Assembly: GCA_020740775.1 (NCBI GenBank)
Contig: JAHEWK010000002.1
Coordinates: 3,410,001-3,474,000, forward strand
DNA length: 64,000 nt
From: Ilyonectria destructans
Lineage: Eukaryota; Ascomycota; Sordariomycetes; Hypocreales; Nectriaceae
Reading direction: 5' to 3'
Within the stretch, counting starts at the first letter, position 1. Each line of letters begins with the position of its first letter. Below the pieces are notes generated by a model. The model saw only the letters and a list, made by a program, of their open reading frames with translations. It was not told the DNA's origin and did no database searches. Shown here piece by piece: positions 1-11,353 of this stretch. The position numbers and the translations under genes are program-made.

Positions 1-230
1 GCCTAAGGCCGATCACATCATGTTCTTTGTGAGCGAAACTGAAGGCTACCGGTCTGAGGACGAGCAGGATGGCGAGGTGAAGCACCAATCCCCTAAAAGA
101 CCAGAGTATCCATGTTCAGTCCTTACTAACTCCTTCACAGCTTCCCTGTACTATCAATTATACCAACCAGTCGCGACCAGACGTAGAGGTTCGCATCACT
201 CGAACTCCCGGGCCACCTCTTCAACATATC

Positions 231-956
231 ATGACTTCCTCATCCACAACAGCCTGTGTCAACTTCCTCTCGTGGAACAAGGCATATTCCATCTTTCCCC
301 GACCCACCTTCATTCAGCGTCGGCTTGCTCCACTAAGATCCCTAGACGATGAATTGAATTCTACATTGAAGAAACTGGGCCGACATGGTTGGTCAGATCG
401 GGATGTCTTGTGGCCTGGTCGTCATGGTGGTCATGAAACGCAACTTTCCCAGATCACAGGACTTCGCCGCGTTGGTGATGGTTCCACTTTGATCATCCCA
501 CTGGATACCATCACTGGTCACCACACGCCGCCTTTCCCGGATTCCGCGATCGAATACTCTCAATTCAACATTGCGACGTTTGATCCTTTTGACATCCATG
601 CGAGTAGAACAGGTCAAAACTGGCTTCCACCGACTTCCTTCCACAATATGATTCCTCCAACCGCATTCATAAAGGTCGAGGGGGAGGCGGTGAATTCACC
701 TGCCCTGCGCCATCCCATCGTCACTTTCGATCTAGGCTGGGAAGCTGATTTGAAGGAACGACTTAAGCATTGGGCCTGGGACGAATGGTACAGGTTGGAT
801 GCTGATGACCGTCCCGCCCAAGACCCTGATGTTGTCCCGCGTCACTCTGACCTTGTTCTTCCGGAGAACTTTAATTTTCCTTCTTGTTGGAACTTTGCTG
901 ACGACCAAATCCCGAAATGGTATCATGGATGGGAGGAGGCACGAATGATAGAGTGA
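231..956 (+). CDS. Unrecognised 241-aa protein
   Basis: An uninterrupted 241-codon frame opens at ATG 231 and stops with TGA at 956. I do not recognise a family. The composition is that of a folded soluble protein: evenly mixed residues, many Trp and Pro, with a clustered aromatic C-terminal third (LKHWAWDEWYRLD, then WNFADDQIPKWYHGWEEAR). There is no signal peptide or membrane segment; the first 30 residues carry some Arg and Ser but no clear presequence. The frame has normal coding texture for this genome, unlike the overlapping frames. The start is the first ATG of this frame, so an upstream exon cannot be excluded because the window begins only 230 bases earlier. Function unknown; it may be a lineage-restricted gene. 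Confidence 0.55.
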   Translation: MTSSSTTACVNFLSWNKAYSIFPRPTFIQRRLAPLRSLDDELNSTLKKLGRHGWSDRDVLWPGRHGGHETQLSQITGLRRVGDGSTLIIPLDTITGHHTPPFPDSAIEYSQFNIATFDPFDIHASRTGQNWLPPTSFHNMIPPTAFIKVEGEAVNSPALRHPIVTFDLGWEADLKERLKHWAWDEWYRLDADDRPAQDPDVVPRHSDLVLPENFNFPSCWNFADDQIPKWYHGWEEARMIE

Positions 957-1757
957 TGGTTGGGAAAATGGAAGGGGCGGGAGTCGCAGCCAACGTTCGC
1001 AAGACGGACCAGTGGATGCTACAGTATGGATCACACGCAAAGCGCACCATGGATTTGAACCACTTTGAGGTGTTTCTATGAATCGGATTTCCTTCAGTCC
1101 TGTCACTACTTTACAATTTCTATCGGGGGGGATTTATCTAGGCTCAGAATGAAATAGTATCCAACAGACTTGGTTGACTCTTTCCAAAGCCCGCCAGTAG
1201 AGAGCTGACTGCAGCCATCCTTCATACAGTATCTTGCCCCGCGACTCAGTAAGCCAACGAATATTCTACGGTGATATATTGTATTTGCACCCGTGTCGCA
1301 CTGGAGTTTTCCTCGTCTTGGAAAAACGCTGACACCTTCCATCGAAAACAAGTGTCGGATTATTCGTCCAAAACATACCCCGGATTCATGCTCTTCCCTC
1401 AAACATCGACGTGCTCAATTAATTGGCTGCCCGTACAGAATACGATCTAAGCGTCGTGCGCAAACGCGTCAGCTTATACGAGAGCCACCATGTTGAACCC
1501 TTTAATTGACCCTTGCTACCATCGCTCGGATCCACTCCCACTAATCGTTGCAACTCCGAGATGGACCCACGATGGCTCCTCTTTGCCCTGGACCAGGTCT
1601 GCAAATCGCTTGGTCGAGTTTTCTTAGCGCTTCGCTACTACGTCACGGCAGGGGATAATGCGTTTTCCGACCCCTTCCCCGGAGTTGGTCCTCCTGTTTC
1701 ATGCAATTTTACGGATCTTGCATGATATCGTCGCTCGGTTGTCGCGACGCCCTCGAG
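957..1757. other. Intergenic, promoter side of the TRP-like gene
   Basis: About 800 bases without a convincing gene. Short frames on both strands have poor coding texture. It must hold the 3' end of the upstream gene and the promoter of the membrane-protein gene; I see no clear TATA box or repeat. Confidence 0.5.
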
Positions 1758-4060
1758 ATGGCTACCAAATTCGTTCCTTTCTGTAGCCGTTCTTTTTCGT
1801 TTTCTTCTTACCTCGTTGTTTTCACACTCATTCTGTCGTTTGCGCGTCCAAATCTCGCGGCGTATGTCCAGTACAAGGATTGCTTCCCGCTGCTGGCGGC
1901 CTCTGGCCAGCCTGTCTCGTCTCAGTCCCGCCTGGCCGCAGAGAGCCTGAGCGCAATCCTCGAAGACGACGGCGACGGAAGCCGGTTGAAACTCCAGGTT
2001 ATTGGCAGTTTTTCAGATGCATCGTCGTGTGAGCAGACCCTGCGCCAAAATATCACCGCTGGCGTGACGTTGCTGGAACTTGGAGGCGCGGGTCACCTCT
2101 CAGGAGACATCGTCAATGCGTCCTGCTACGCTTCGCCCTGGGCCAAAAACGGCGCGAAAGAGTGGAAGGGAGTGTGGCAAATCGAGTCCCAGCTCGAGCG
2201 CCCGCATGCACTGGCGGCCTTCAAGCTCAATGTCGACTTTCGTGGTGCCGACAACCTCCCGGTTGGCTGTGTCGATGGCTTCCTGACCCCCAGCATCGGC
2301 AAGGCCGCGTACGAAGCCTGTCTTTGGGGCCCATTGGTGGTGTTTCTGCTGGTAATTCTCGCTGCAGGCTGGCGAGAGGTATCAAATGCAGGCCGGATTG
2401 ATGATGAGGAGGACGACGAGAGCGGTCCCAATCCTCAAGGGACAGGCCGCCTGCACCTAACGAGAATCGCCGACTGCCTGTCCTACATCCAGTTCATCTT
2501 CTTCTCCGGAGCGCTCAGCCTACGGTACCCGGGATTTATCCAACCTGTCGTCAGCCCGACCAGCTGGTCTACTTTGATGCTACCCCAGGGTCTTGTCATT
2601 CAGCACAGCGTCTATTACGGGGTGCGCGACGGGATCTACGAGATCAACGGGACCTTTGGTGGAACGCCTGGGCTGGAGCTCATGACGCAGGTCATCGGCG
2701 CCCCAGTCACCATGCATACCTGGACTAATATTGTCTTGCTCTCCATCATTATCCTTATCTTGCTCTTCTGCATCATCCAGATTGGACTCAGCCTAACGTG
2801 GACACGCGACTGGTTCCGAGAGGCAAGCTTCTGGACGCTGCAGGGCTCTACTGCCGACCGCCGCAAGGCGACGACGTGGATTGTGCTGCGGGTATTCCTC
2901 AGCTACTTCCTCATGCCCATAGTTGCCTGGACCGCCTACCAAATCGAGCTGGTCAGAGTTCTGCCCAAGTACTACACTCTCATCACAATTTTTGTGATTT
3001 GTCTAGTACTTGTCGCTTGTTGGTGGGGGATGTCTCAAAGGAGCCCGCAGAACATGGGCTATCTCATCATCGATGGTTTCCAGGAGCAGCAGATTAGCGA
3101 TCCCACGTCTCGAACCCATGATCTGTACACACTGATCACATTTGTGCTGCTATTTATTCGCGGAGCCGCCATCGGTGGCCTGCAGGACTACGGACCTGCC
3201 CAGTTGGCGGTCTTGGTCGGGTGCGAAATCGCCCATCTGAGCTTCACTGCTTGGGCTTGGTCAATTTCCGGCTTGTTATCCAGGGCGTCGATGATGCCCT
3301 GTGCTAGGATATGCGTTCTACTCGCCTTAATTGCAACGATCCCAAAAATGGCTGGTTATGAAGCCAGCAGCGCCGTTGGCTACTCGGTCCTGGTGTTCCA
3401 CGCCCTCATCTTGGTCTTGCTGTTTCTCGTCCCCGCATTGTACGAAATTGCCGAGCTTTCCCTAGCCGCATTCCAGCACAAGCGTGCTCCTATACTAGTG
3501 AATGGACAGGAAAGACCCAAGGTATAGTTATGACACGCCCGTATCGCCTTGACTTGGTACTGACTAGTCCTCAGATCTATGGCCTTCGCCAACTCCACAG
3601 GCGCCCAAACACGATGAACAACCTCTCCGTTCTGGGAATGGACAACTTCAATCAAAGTAGCCCGTCCAGTCCCATCTCAGACCGCCCTTCATTCCGCTCC
3701 CCTCGGATTTCCTCATTAGAATCCGGGCCCTCATCTCCAGAGCCACTGAGGACGCATTTCCGCTCGGCGAGATCCGTGACGTCAATCGCGAACCTCCTGG
3801 AGAAGGGCCAGCCCCAACGAGTGTCGAGATCTTCGTCTGAAGAGTCCCGCAGCTCAAGCAGCCAGAGTGACGCAGGATTAGCACCGCAGGACCTGCCGAT
3901 CCCTCGATCTACAACTCCAGGCGTCGACTATTCATTCCGGGAAGCGGACCTATACTATGTCCGCCCGCGCCAGCTTTCGTTCCGCCAAAATGGAACGAAT
4001 TCAAATGCTGCGCCGGTAGGGTTCATCCGGAAACTAAAATCCTGGGCGCGAGGACAATGA
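1758..4060 (+). CDS. TRP/FLC-like multispanning membrane protein
   Basis: Two exons, 1758-3521 and 3575-4060, joined by a 53-nt phase-0 intron (GTATAG donor, CTGAC branch site, CAG acceptor); the join removes an early TAG at 3525 and gives 749 residues. Residues 1-35 form a signal peptide starting MATKF; upstream in-frame ATGs at 1701 and 1722 exist, but 1758 places the hydrophobic segment at the N-terminus. An extracytoplasmic domain of roughly 170 residues with several Cys and N-glycosylation sites follows, resembling the ML-like domain of fungal FLC/TRP proteins. Next come about nine hydrophobic segments, then a 160-residue Ser-rich cytoplasmic tail that ends in a basic stretch (FIRKLKSWARGQ). 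The layout fits the fungal TRP-like/flavin-carrier family, whose members act in ion or flavin transport and cell-wall integrity. Family assignment is by architecture, not by a diagnostic motif. Confidence 0.7.
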
Positions 4061-5195
4061 ATTCGGTTCCACTTACTTAACCGCGAGCCAACGAATGCTG
4101 ATCTGGGACTCGCCTGCAACTGGCTATGCCCAAGGATTCGGTCAAATATGACATATTCTGGTATTTAAACAAAGTTAGGGCTTCTCTGGGCTCGCAAAGT
4201 TGGCGTTGTCCTCAACTGGGACTTAGGAGATGGTGGATGGGCCATGACAAAATTATACGAATATTGGGGTGGTCACATGGATTTGTGACTTGGGCAAACT
4301 GGGGTGGATTGGAAAGTGGCCTGGCGTTTTCAGTCTCGAAGCGATAACCCTAGAGGCTTACCTATCGCATCAGGCAATGGATGGGCTCTACGTTTGGGAT
4401 GGAGTTTGGGTTCAATATGGGGAATCGGTGGAAATGTGCATTTGGCCCTGGAACTCCTGTATTTTAACCTTGCTATGAATCGATTATAAATTAATTGTAT
4501 TAATATTCTCCCTTCTTTTTCTGTCACCCTGTGCTCAGGTCAATCCGCTACTTATAACAGCCATTGGTCACCGGGCCTCCTGCCTACCATTTGCTCCGCC
4601 GCAAGAATCCACTGTCACGAGCAGGTACCTCGAGCAATCATTGAAGTCGTACTCCTAAGTGACTGCGTAATAAGGGCTTCTTTCTTCGCCATAGCGTCCG
4701 AAGAAAACAAAAATACAAGGATGAGGAGTATGCGTCGAAACCTCCTGCCACAACAGGAGTAAACAATAGATCTGAAACTAATGGTCAGGAAGGTAGATAG
4801 GACGGGTTAAACTTAGTGAGTGAAATTGATGTGATGGAAACTCTTGATTTCTAATTAATCTGTTGCAAAAGAAAGATACCCCAACCCAGTCCATCTTCTT
4901 TCTTCTCATGAGCACGAGTCCTCCAAACATGTCACATCCCGATGATGTGCCAGGCACAATCCTTCTCTGGGATGCAACCGAAACCCCAAACGCGCTCAGT
5001 CATGAGGGACGCTCAAAATCTCCAAGTCAGCCAACTCAATATCTGTGCACACAATTTGACTGCGAGGAAAAGGGAGAGAATTCGTAACCTGTAACGAGGC
5101 CGAGGGTGACTAGACCTTCGGAAGCTCCCGTTATCGTACGTGACGCGCGTGACAGGGTGGATGGAGCGGGTGAGGCGGCTTGGTGCCTGAGTCGC
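4061..5195. other. Intergenic, no gene seen
   Basis: About 1.1 kb after the membrane-protein gene. Open frames are short and lack coding texture, and the sequence from 4480 to 4860 is AT-rich. It separates an intact gene from the ankyrin-type remnant. Confidence 0.5.
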
Positions 5196-5841
5196 TCAGC
5201 CTTCAGCCCGACGGGGCCGTCGTTGAGCCGATGTTGATGCTATATTGGCGCATAGAAATTGCAAGATCTCCAACGAATTCTCCTCGTTTTCAGGAGTTTT
5301 ATCCTTCAAAACCATTTGCCCATCGTTATCACAGGTCATAGCTGAAAGAGGATCCCATTTGACAAGACAGACCAAGAGGCGACACATCTCTAAATCACCA
5401 AGCTGCACAGCTATCCGCAAAGGATTCTGCTGCTCACCGCAAGAATGGCCGTCCAAATTGGCACCGCCCTGCAGGAGCAGAATCCTCGCCGACTCATACC
5501 GGTCCTCCGAAGCTGGAGAGTGCAAAATAATCCGCCTTAGAGCCGTGTCTCCTTGATCGTCTGTCTGGTGTATGCCTTCCGGTAGGCGTGTCCCTGAAAA
5601 GCTACACGACGTTCTTGCCCTTGAGAATAGCAACGTCTATGTCTTCCCCGAGACTGTCAACCGCCTCACTGTAGGCTGCACTCCAAAAGTCCGAAGAAGC
5701 GACGCTACTATGCATGTCATCACCAATAGTCGACCGATCGGTAGTGAAGTCCTGGTCGAGATGGTCCGTGTGGAGAGCGACCTGATTGGTTTGGTCTTGA
5801 GCTGCGTCATTGCTGGGGTTGGTTGGCCCTCCTGGGGGGCA
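5196..5841 (-). pseudogene. Decayed ankyrin / fungal STAND-type gene
   Basis: Reading the minus strand from 5841, one frame gives an acidic N-terminal stretch followed by FWSAAYSEAVDSLGEDIDVA, a segment I recall from the N-termini of fungal ankyrin and NACHT-type proteins. This frame hits TAG at 5602-5604, where relatives read Gln (NVxQLF). About 40 bases downstream the coding texture moves to another frame, which carries ankyrin-type helices: DDQGDTALRR, then SARILLLQGGANLDG, then NPLRIAVQLGDLEMCRLLV, ending at 5196. An intact gene of this class would have several hundred residues between the two parts, so this is an internally deleted and frameshifted remnant. No ATG-started exon is visible upstream, where a TGA lies at 5842-5844. 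Intact relatives are usually linked to non-self recognition; no function is inferred here. Confidence 0.6.
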
Positions 5842-6467
5842 TCATTCGCTTGATTGGAAGGCAGGGAGTCGGCAGGGGATCCCGCATCGTGGAGAATTGC
5901 AGTTGCACTGCTAACCTGATTAACACAACCTTACTGGTAAGCTTAGTTAAGATGCCACACTCACTTGGTCGCTTTACCAGAGTGTGGGAAGAGTTCAGTA
6001 CAATTTCCTACACCGCTTTTGACCAAGCTCTGTCCGGTTACACAATTGTACCTAGGTACTCATGCCTGAGGTACGATCAGCATCATGTGATGTCCCCGAC
6101 CAAATGGTCCCGCACGGGGTTGGAAGCACCACCAGGGTACGCAACCCCGCTGCCCGCCCACTTCTCCTAAACACACTAGCCGGAAAGAGGGCAAGTGTGA
6201 GCTGATCACAGATCCCCCGATCCCCCGATCCCCCACCTTTTCTAAAGAAAGCTACGCTCCCAGAACGCGTAAACGATCGGTAGGGAAAAGTATACGCAAC
6301 GCAACCTACCTTGTGTGAAGACCATCTAACTCCTCCTCAGGCAGAGTTCTCAACAATCTACACTTGTACATTCGTTACGTCGTTTCGTACATCGTCTCGG
6401 CGAATTTTCATCACACGCACCACAACGAGTCTCTGAGAATATTCTACGCCAGCAACATAGACTCATC
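5842..6467. other. Intergenic with an 8-bp triplet repeat
   Basis: Spacer between the ankyrin remnant and the next gene. It contains three perfect tandem copies of GATCCCCC at 6211-6234. The last 150 bases are the presumed leader of the gene at 6468. No coding sequence seen. Confidence 0.5.
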
Positions 6468-7178
6468 ATGGATTCTCATCATCCCGTGCCAGCATCAAGA
6501 TCGGGAAAGGCGTCACGGCCAGCGACCTCGGGCACGATTAGTTTTGTTGGCTTGCCCAAAAAGATTCGCCAAGACATCTACAAACGAGTGCTCTTGATGG
6601 GGCACTCGATCTTTCTCTTTCAAGACAGGGGATCTCGAGTTGAGACATTTGCCCCCGACAAACCTCGTCGATGGCTTGCATTACTGCATGTCAACCAACA
6701 GGTATCCGTCGAGGCAAGGGCAGTGCTATATGGTATGCACCGTTTCGTTTTAGTGGATACAACGCAGCAACAAGTTGGACTCCTGCGGTCCTTTCTAACC
6801 TCCATCGGATCTGTGAATGCAGATTTCCTGTCCCACCTCTCTATCAACTTCCCAGTCGCAGAGAGAATGGAAGATCGACCCAGGGAGGCCAAGATTAGGG
6901 AAGGTGGCTTGCAGAGTTTGAGACTTCTTCAAGAAAAGTGCACCAACCTAACGACGCTGGAAACTTTTATTCACAGCGAGAATTCCAGTTTTCTGACCGA
7001 GACAGACGAGGACGGCTCACAACTGGTCCAAGAGGCATTGCCGCAAATTGGTGCGCAGCTAAAGGGCATTTCTTCACTGAAGAAGATCATCGTCAGAGTC
7101 TACGTTCAAAGTCTCCCCCCTTTGGTAATGGATTTAATGCAAGGACGGGGATGGGTTGTCGTGTTCGGCGACCGGTGA
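6468..7178 (+). CDS. F-box-like / 2EXR-like protein, 236 aa
   Basis: Intronless frame from ATG 6468 to TGA 7178. Residues around 27-42 read FVGLPKKIRQDIYKRVLL, the LPxxIRxxIY helix that opens fungal F-box-like and 2EXR-type proteins. It is followed near residue 70 by LLHVNQQVSVEARAVLYG, matching the usual second motif of that class (L.VNrqi..EA..vlYg). The C-terminal half is helical with Leu-rich stretches (GGLQSLRLLQEKCTNLTTLE). No signal peptide or membrane segment. Proteins of this class are abundant in Pezizomycotina and mostly uncharacterised; some are thought to be substrate adaptors of SCF ubiquitin ligases. The class call rests on two motifs and is fairly safe; a specific function cannot be given. 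Confidence 0.7.
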   Translation: MDSHHPVPASRSGKASRPATSGTISFVGLPKKIRQDIYKRVLLMGHSIFLFQDRGSRVETFAPDKPRRWLALLHVNQQVSVEARAVLYGMHRFVLVDTTQQQVGLLRSFLTSIGSVNADFLSHLSINFPVAERMEDRPREAKIREGGLQSLRLLQEKCTNLTTLETFIHSENSSFLTETDEDGSQLVQEALPQIGAQLKGISSLKKIIVRVYVQSLPPLVMDLMQGRGWVVVFGDR

Positions 7179-9027
7179 TGTAATTGGTCAAGGCGATCAA
7201 GTAGCGACTGAATGAATCTGAATCCTTGTTCGGGTTCTTCATCTGAAGAAAAAAAAAAGGTTCAGTGATTAATTAAATTTGGAGTCAATGTTTTCCAGTC
7301 TGCTGCTGCCTGGTACATGAACAAGTGGCTGACAGATGCCTGTTGCGGCATGAGCTGGCTCTGAGGTGCTGATTCTGGTCGGACATGACGCGACAGTCAG
7401 TGGCTGCTTACTCGAGACTGATGAAGAAGAAGTCGCATCTCCTCAATGGACTCTAGACCAAGGTGTTGGCGGTACCTGTACCGAGCCACCGTCAACGAGA
7501 AGGTTGTGGGGAGCAGGATTCTAGTCAAGGAGGGTAGTTCGTAGCTGTGTTGCTTCCATGCGCGCTCCGTTTCGGCTACCGTCTACCGTCTCGGCGAGAT
7601 AGGCCATCTATAGCGTTAGCCATACGCTGCGTGGTTGATGTGGTGAAGGCGAGCACGGAATGGGAGGTTGGTCCTGGGAGACTCGCAGACAGTCGCTCTT
7701 CCTGATTGAACCCGAAATTAGGAGGCTGCGGAGCAAGTACTTCTTGACGGGAAAGCGCATCAATCCAGAGGTCGTCGCTTGCGCAGTCGATGAGGACGGT
7801 GTCGGTTATCTCGCAGATGGTCAGGGACCGCAAGGTACACGCGGTCCGGCGCAGAAGGGCGAAGGCGCGGGACCGATCTCGTTCTGGGAAACGCAGGATT
7901 CTCTTCTGATCCTGGTCGTAGACACGGTCAAACCCTGTCGGGGTCTCGTGGATGGCGCGCTCTGCAACTGGTTCTTGTTCACCCACCCTCATCAGGGAAT
8001 CCCCTTGCATCGGTCGGATATGACATCGGGTGTGGTAGATTGGGCACCATCGCTCTTGCTAGGGAGCCTCCCCTCGGCGACGTGCCTGGTGTAGGCGGTC
8101 GTGTCGACGGGGCGTCGTTGTTCGAGATCTTATACTCGGTGAACCAACCACTCGCGCGTCGCGAGGGCGGGCTGTCCGACGGGCTCACTGACGACAAGGA
8201 ACCGCATGTGCGGCGGCAACAAGAAAGTTCGCAAACGAAGACCCGCCACCGTCGTCGAGATGGGTGCATTGGTCCAGGCCGTCAGCGACCAGTCTGCAAC
8301 AAGGGGACGGCATCCAGGACCTACCACGGCCATCGTGGTCGCTTGCGACGTGACTGGATCTGCGTCAGCCTCCCGTTGCTGGCGGACAATCTCGACCGCG
8401 CCCTCGTGCCCCGACGTTATCTACGAGATCCATGACGGTAGAGGTGGGACGAGAAGAAGTGGGTGACTTTCATATCCTGGACGAGAGGTGCTAGACGGAC
8501 GACTTGCGTGCAGGGAATTGTCCTGCCCTGCCGAACCCTCCGTTAAATCCACAGCACTTCGCCGCGCATGCGGGGAATTCCGAGGAGAGCCGGCGCGGAA
8601 AGACGGGGTCAACCGAGCATCCCAGTCACAGGTGCCTTCGCTTGGTCGGCAGTCTGGCTCTCAGAGTTGCCAACATACAGGGATGATACTAACAGGCTTG
8701 GAGACAATATTACCCTGCGCCTGCACCTTCGCCTACTCCCAAGCTCTCTTATAGGATAGCCAGGGGCCCAGATTCCAATAATCGCTGCCCATAAATGGTT
8801 TATAACTGCACTAGCTTGAGATAGGCAGTGCGGCTGAGCGTCTAGTGGGGGTCTAGAACGACGCTGCCCTTTGCGGTTAATTGTTGTTCGCCACTTGAGT
8901 ATCCATAAAGAGAAAGGGGCAATCTCGCCTTATTACTTCTGAACTCTTCGTCTCGTTATTCGGCTTCTTTGATAGCATTGTCTCGAAGTCTCTAATAACG
9001 TGAACATCCTGCCTCAGAACAGTGACG
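7179..9027. other. Intergenic, possibly decayed sequence
   Basis: About 1.85 kb without a supported gene. Between 7576 and 8612 several medium-length frames overlap on both strands in GC-rich sequence, with no domain I recognise. One minus-strand frame (7576-8010) has partly protein-like texture and could be a remnant. The last 250 bases are the promoter side of the secreted-protein gene. Confidence 0.4.
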
Positions 9028-9774
9028 ATGGTCAAGCTAGCGCTTCTCCACTGGCTGGCGGCTGCTGCTACTGTGCTCGCCGCGCCTGCGGCTGAGGACT
9101 TCAGCTCCCTTGATGCGCGAGCCTGTACTACTCCATCAAATTCACTAAAGAATCCTAGTTTTGAGTCGAACAGTTTAAGTAAGTCCAACGCGAGCGGGAT
9201 CCTATTTCGTCACCATTAGCCATTGATTATCTACCATAATCGACGTCGCTAATGCTGTTCAGGTTCTTGGGTCTTCACGCCCACGTACCCGAAACTCGGC
9301 AGCGCAGCGGTTGTAAGCCCTGGCTACAAGAGCGACCACGCTGTACAGGTCTGGGCTACCTCCGGTGCAAATGATCCCACGAGCTACAACAAGTTGCAAC
9401 AGACATTCAAGATCTGCAAGGCTTCGCGCTTCCAGCTGTCGTGGTCCATGGCTCTCAAGGACGGAGCCACGTACACAGCGCCTCGTACTCCTGGAATGGC
9501 TGTCGAGGTCAAGGCGCCAGATGGACTATGGTACCAACTGGGCTCTTTCAGCTTCGGGTCCAAGACGTACAACAGCACTATCTTTTCCCCGAACACGAAG
9601 GGTACCCACAAGGTCAACGAATGGGCGAACTATGTTGCGGACTTCCCGAATTCGCAGACTGGCACATGGACTGTGTCCATGGAGTGGTATGCCATGACTC
9701 CTGTTATTGGCGGTAAGACTACGACACTGAAGCTGAAGCTTGACAACTTTGCTGTGAAGCCTAAGCCGACATGA
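9028..9774 (+). CDS. Small secreted protein, beta-sandwich type
   Basis: Two exons, 9028-9178 and 9263-9774, with an 84-nt intron (GTAAGT donor, GCTAAT branch site, TTCAG acceptor), giving 220 residues. The N-terminus is a classical signal peptide (MVKLALLHWLAAAATVLAAP), probably cut after Ala, with a possible second processing site near DARA. The mature part opens with a CTTPSNSLKNPSFES-like sequence, the usual entry of galactose-binding-like or CBM-type modules in fungal secreted proteins. It continues as alternating beta strands ending LKLKLDNFAV, again typical of that fold. A few Cys could form disulfides. There is no membrane or GPI tail, so it is probably released. ATG 9022 lies two codons upstream; 9028 gives the cleaner signal peptide. 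It could be a carbohydrate-binding or effector-like protein; activity is unknown. Confidence 0.8.
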
Positions 9775-9997
9775 TTCATCTATGAGCGTATAGGGTCGCC
9801 TAGGTTCTATGTTGCATAGTGGGCTTTCTTCTCACGTGCGTTAAATACTGTCTATAGTAATGTTAAATCCTTGGGTGTCCAGTTTCGGATCATTCATAGC
9901 ATATCGAAATTTTAGTTCAAAGTATGCTTTGTCTTAAGTCTTAAGTCATAGGGATAAGAGATGTTGTTCGTAGTATGGAAAAGTAGCAATTCATCAT

Positions 9998-10322
9998 GAG
10001 TATTGCTATTCGCACACATTCAAATGCTAATCGCACACAAGTACAAGTTTTCGTACCTAAGTTTAACGTGAGGTAATGTACCTAGCCTGTATGCGCCCCT
10101 TTAAGTATCTTATTCTGAGAAAGTTCCAGTCTCTACCCTAAAATAAATCGAAAGATAAAATTTAAATAATAGAACTTAGAGAATAAATACTTAGAATAAA
10201 GTTAATTTAATTTTCTTAGGTTAAACTTACTAATAAGTGTATTGTTAAGACTTCTTGGTGAAATTGGCTTATATACTTAAGTGTGCGATTAGCATTTTGA
10301 ATGTGTGCGAATAGCAATACTC
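9998..10322. mobile_element. Non-autonomous hAT-like MITE
   Basis: A 325-bp AT-rich element with long terminal inverted repeats. The left end starts GAGTATTGCTATTCGCACAC and continues for 41 bp to about 10038. The right end, about 10281-10322, is its reverse complement with one extra A. Both ends are flanked by the same 8-bp sequence TTCATCAT (9990-9997 and 10323-10330), a target-site duplication. Eight bases is the hAT length, and this copy fits the hAT pattern nTnnnnAn. The interior has no open frame, so it needs a transposase from elsewhere. The near-perfect ends and perfect duplication suggest a fairly recent insertion. It lies 0.2 kb downstream of the secreted-protein gene. Confidence 0.85.
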
Positions 10323-10653
10323 TTCATCATACCGATATCAGCCAACCGTTTAGCTCGAACAGGAGCGGTGCTGGTTGAACACATGAGGTAGTGTGGTCCG
10401 GGAAACTGTCCGTCTTACGTCTCAAGGCGCATCCTTCGATCTTCGGCATACCATCGTACTATTTATTTTCTGTTCAGCTTCTGTCGATCAGGTAAAAATC
10501 GTCAATTTATTGAATTCACTACTTTGTAGAATCCCTCTGCATTTGCATAAAGATACTGGGAAAACCCTGTGGGAAAACCAGCACCGAGGGTCGAGTCATG
10601 TGCTAACCTCCAACACTGGCCGCACTTCATGAACTTTCCATCTCGCTCCATGT

Positions 10654-11353
10654 CTAACCGCACCCATGAGTGCCGTCGCCTGTATGGGAACCGCCTCGAT
10701 CCTCGTAACAGTATTCCACGCAGCTGCAGTAGTCATCTCCATCTGTGCTGAACACCCACATCGCAGGAATGAGCTGTTGCGTATCGACAGCCCCTTGAGG
10801 CAACATGATGTTTGAGGTGCCTTCGGTAACCTCAACGGACACATCTGGATCGCGCGATTCTAACAGCCTGAGTCCAAGAACTTGATCCAATCCATTCTGG
10901 TGAAAGAAAGCCGACAGCTGCTGCAGAAACTCGGCATTTGACTCTGTTGACGACTTCTCTGCCGAGAAGTCGAATTCGTAAGGCAGCAAATCTCCGTTCA
11001 AGAATCTCAGTGAGCGCGGCACAATGACGCCATTGTACTTTTTCAAAACGGGGTCGGTGTCGCCGCCAGTTTCCCACGGGCTTGAGACGTTTCGGATATC
11101 CACAAGGCGCTCCGTTGGCTGGATTTGAAAGTGCTTGTGCAACAGGGCAACGCCATAGATTTTGTTGACCTTGTGGCGCAGGAAGATGTCTCGAATTGGG
11201 CCAGTGATGATGCTTTCACCACCGTTGTCTTGAAGCCGCTGGCTCGCAGACTTGAGGCCAGGAAGAGAATTGTACGCTTCCGGGATGTACGCCGCCCTAA
11301 TTCTAATTAGCGACTAGCACTCTGGCAGGTGAAGGAAAAACATACTCAGCCAT
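10654..11353 (-). CDS. Unrecognised 218-aa protein with an 8-nt first exon
   Basis: Minus-strand gene. Exon 1 is only ATGGCTGA (11353-11346). A 43-nt intron follows (11345-11303; GTATGT donor, GCTAAT branch site, TTAG acceptor), then exon 2 runs 11302-10654 to a TAG. The join gives MAEIRAAYIPEAYNS and continues without interruption. I chose this model because exon 2 has strong protein-like texture well upstream of its first internal ATG and is closed by a stop just upstream of the acceptor. Visible features are a segment with GPIRDIFLRHKVNKIYGV and a Cys-containing C-terminus (YCSCVEYCYEDRGG). No signal peptide or membrane segment. No family recognised; similar single-domain proteins are common in filamentous fungi. 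Confidence 0.6.

Noticed and set aside
7576..8612. Overlapping frames on both strands
   Set aside because: GC-rich sequence with no domain, no consistent frame and no splice model; noted only as possibly decayed.
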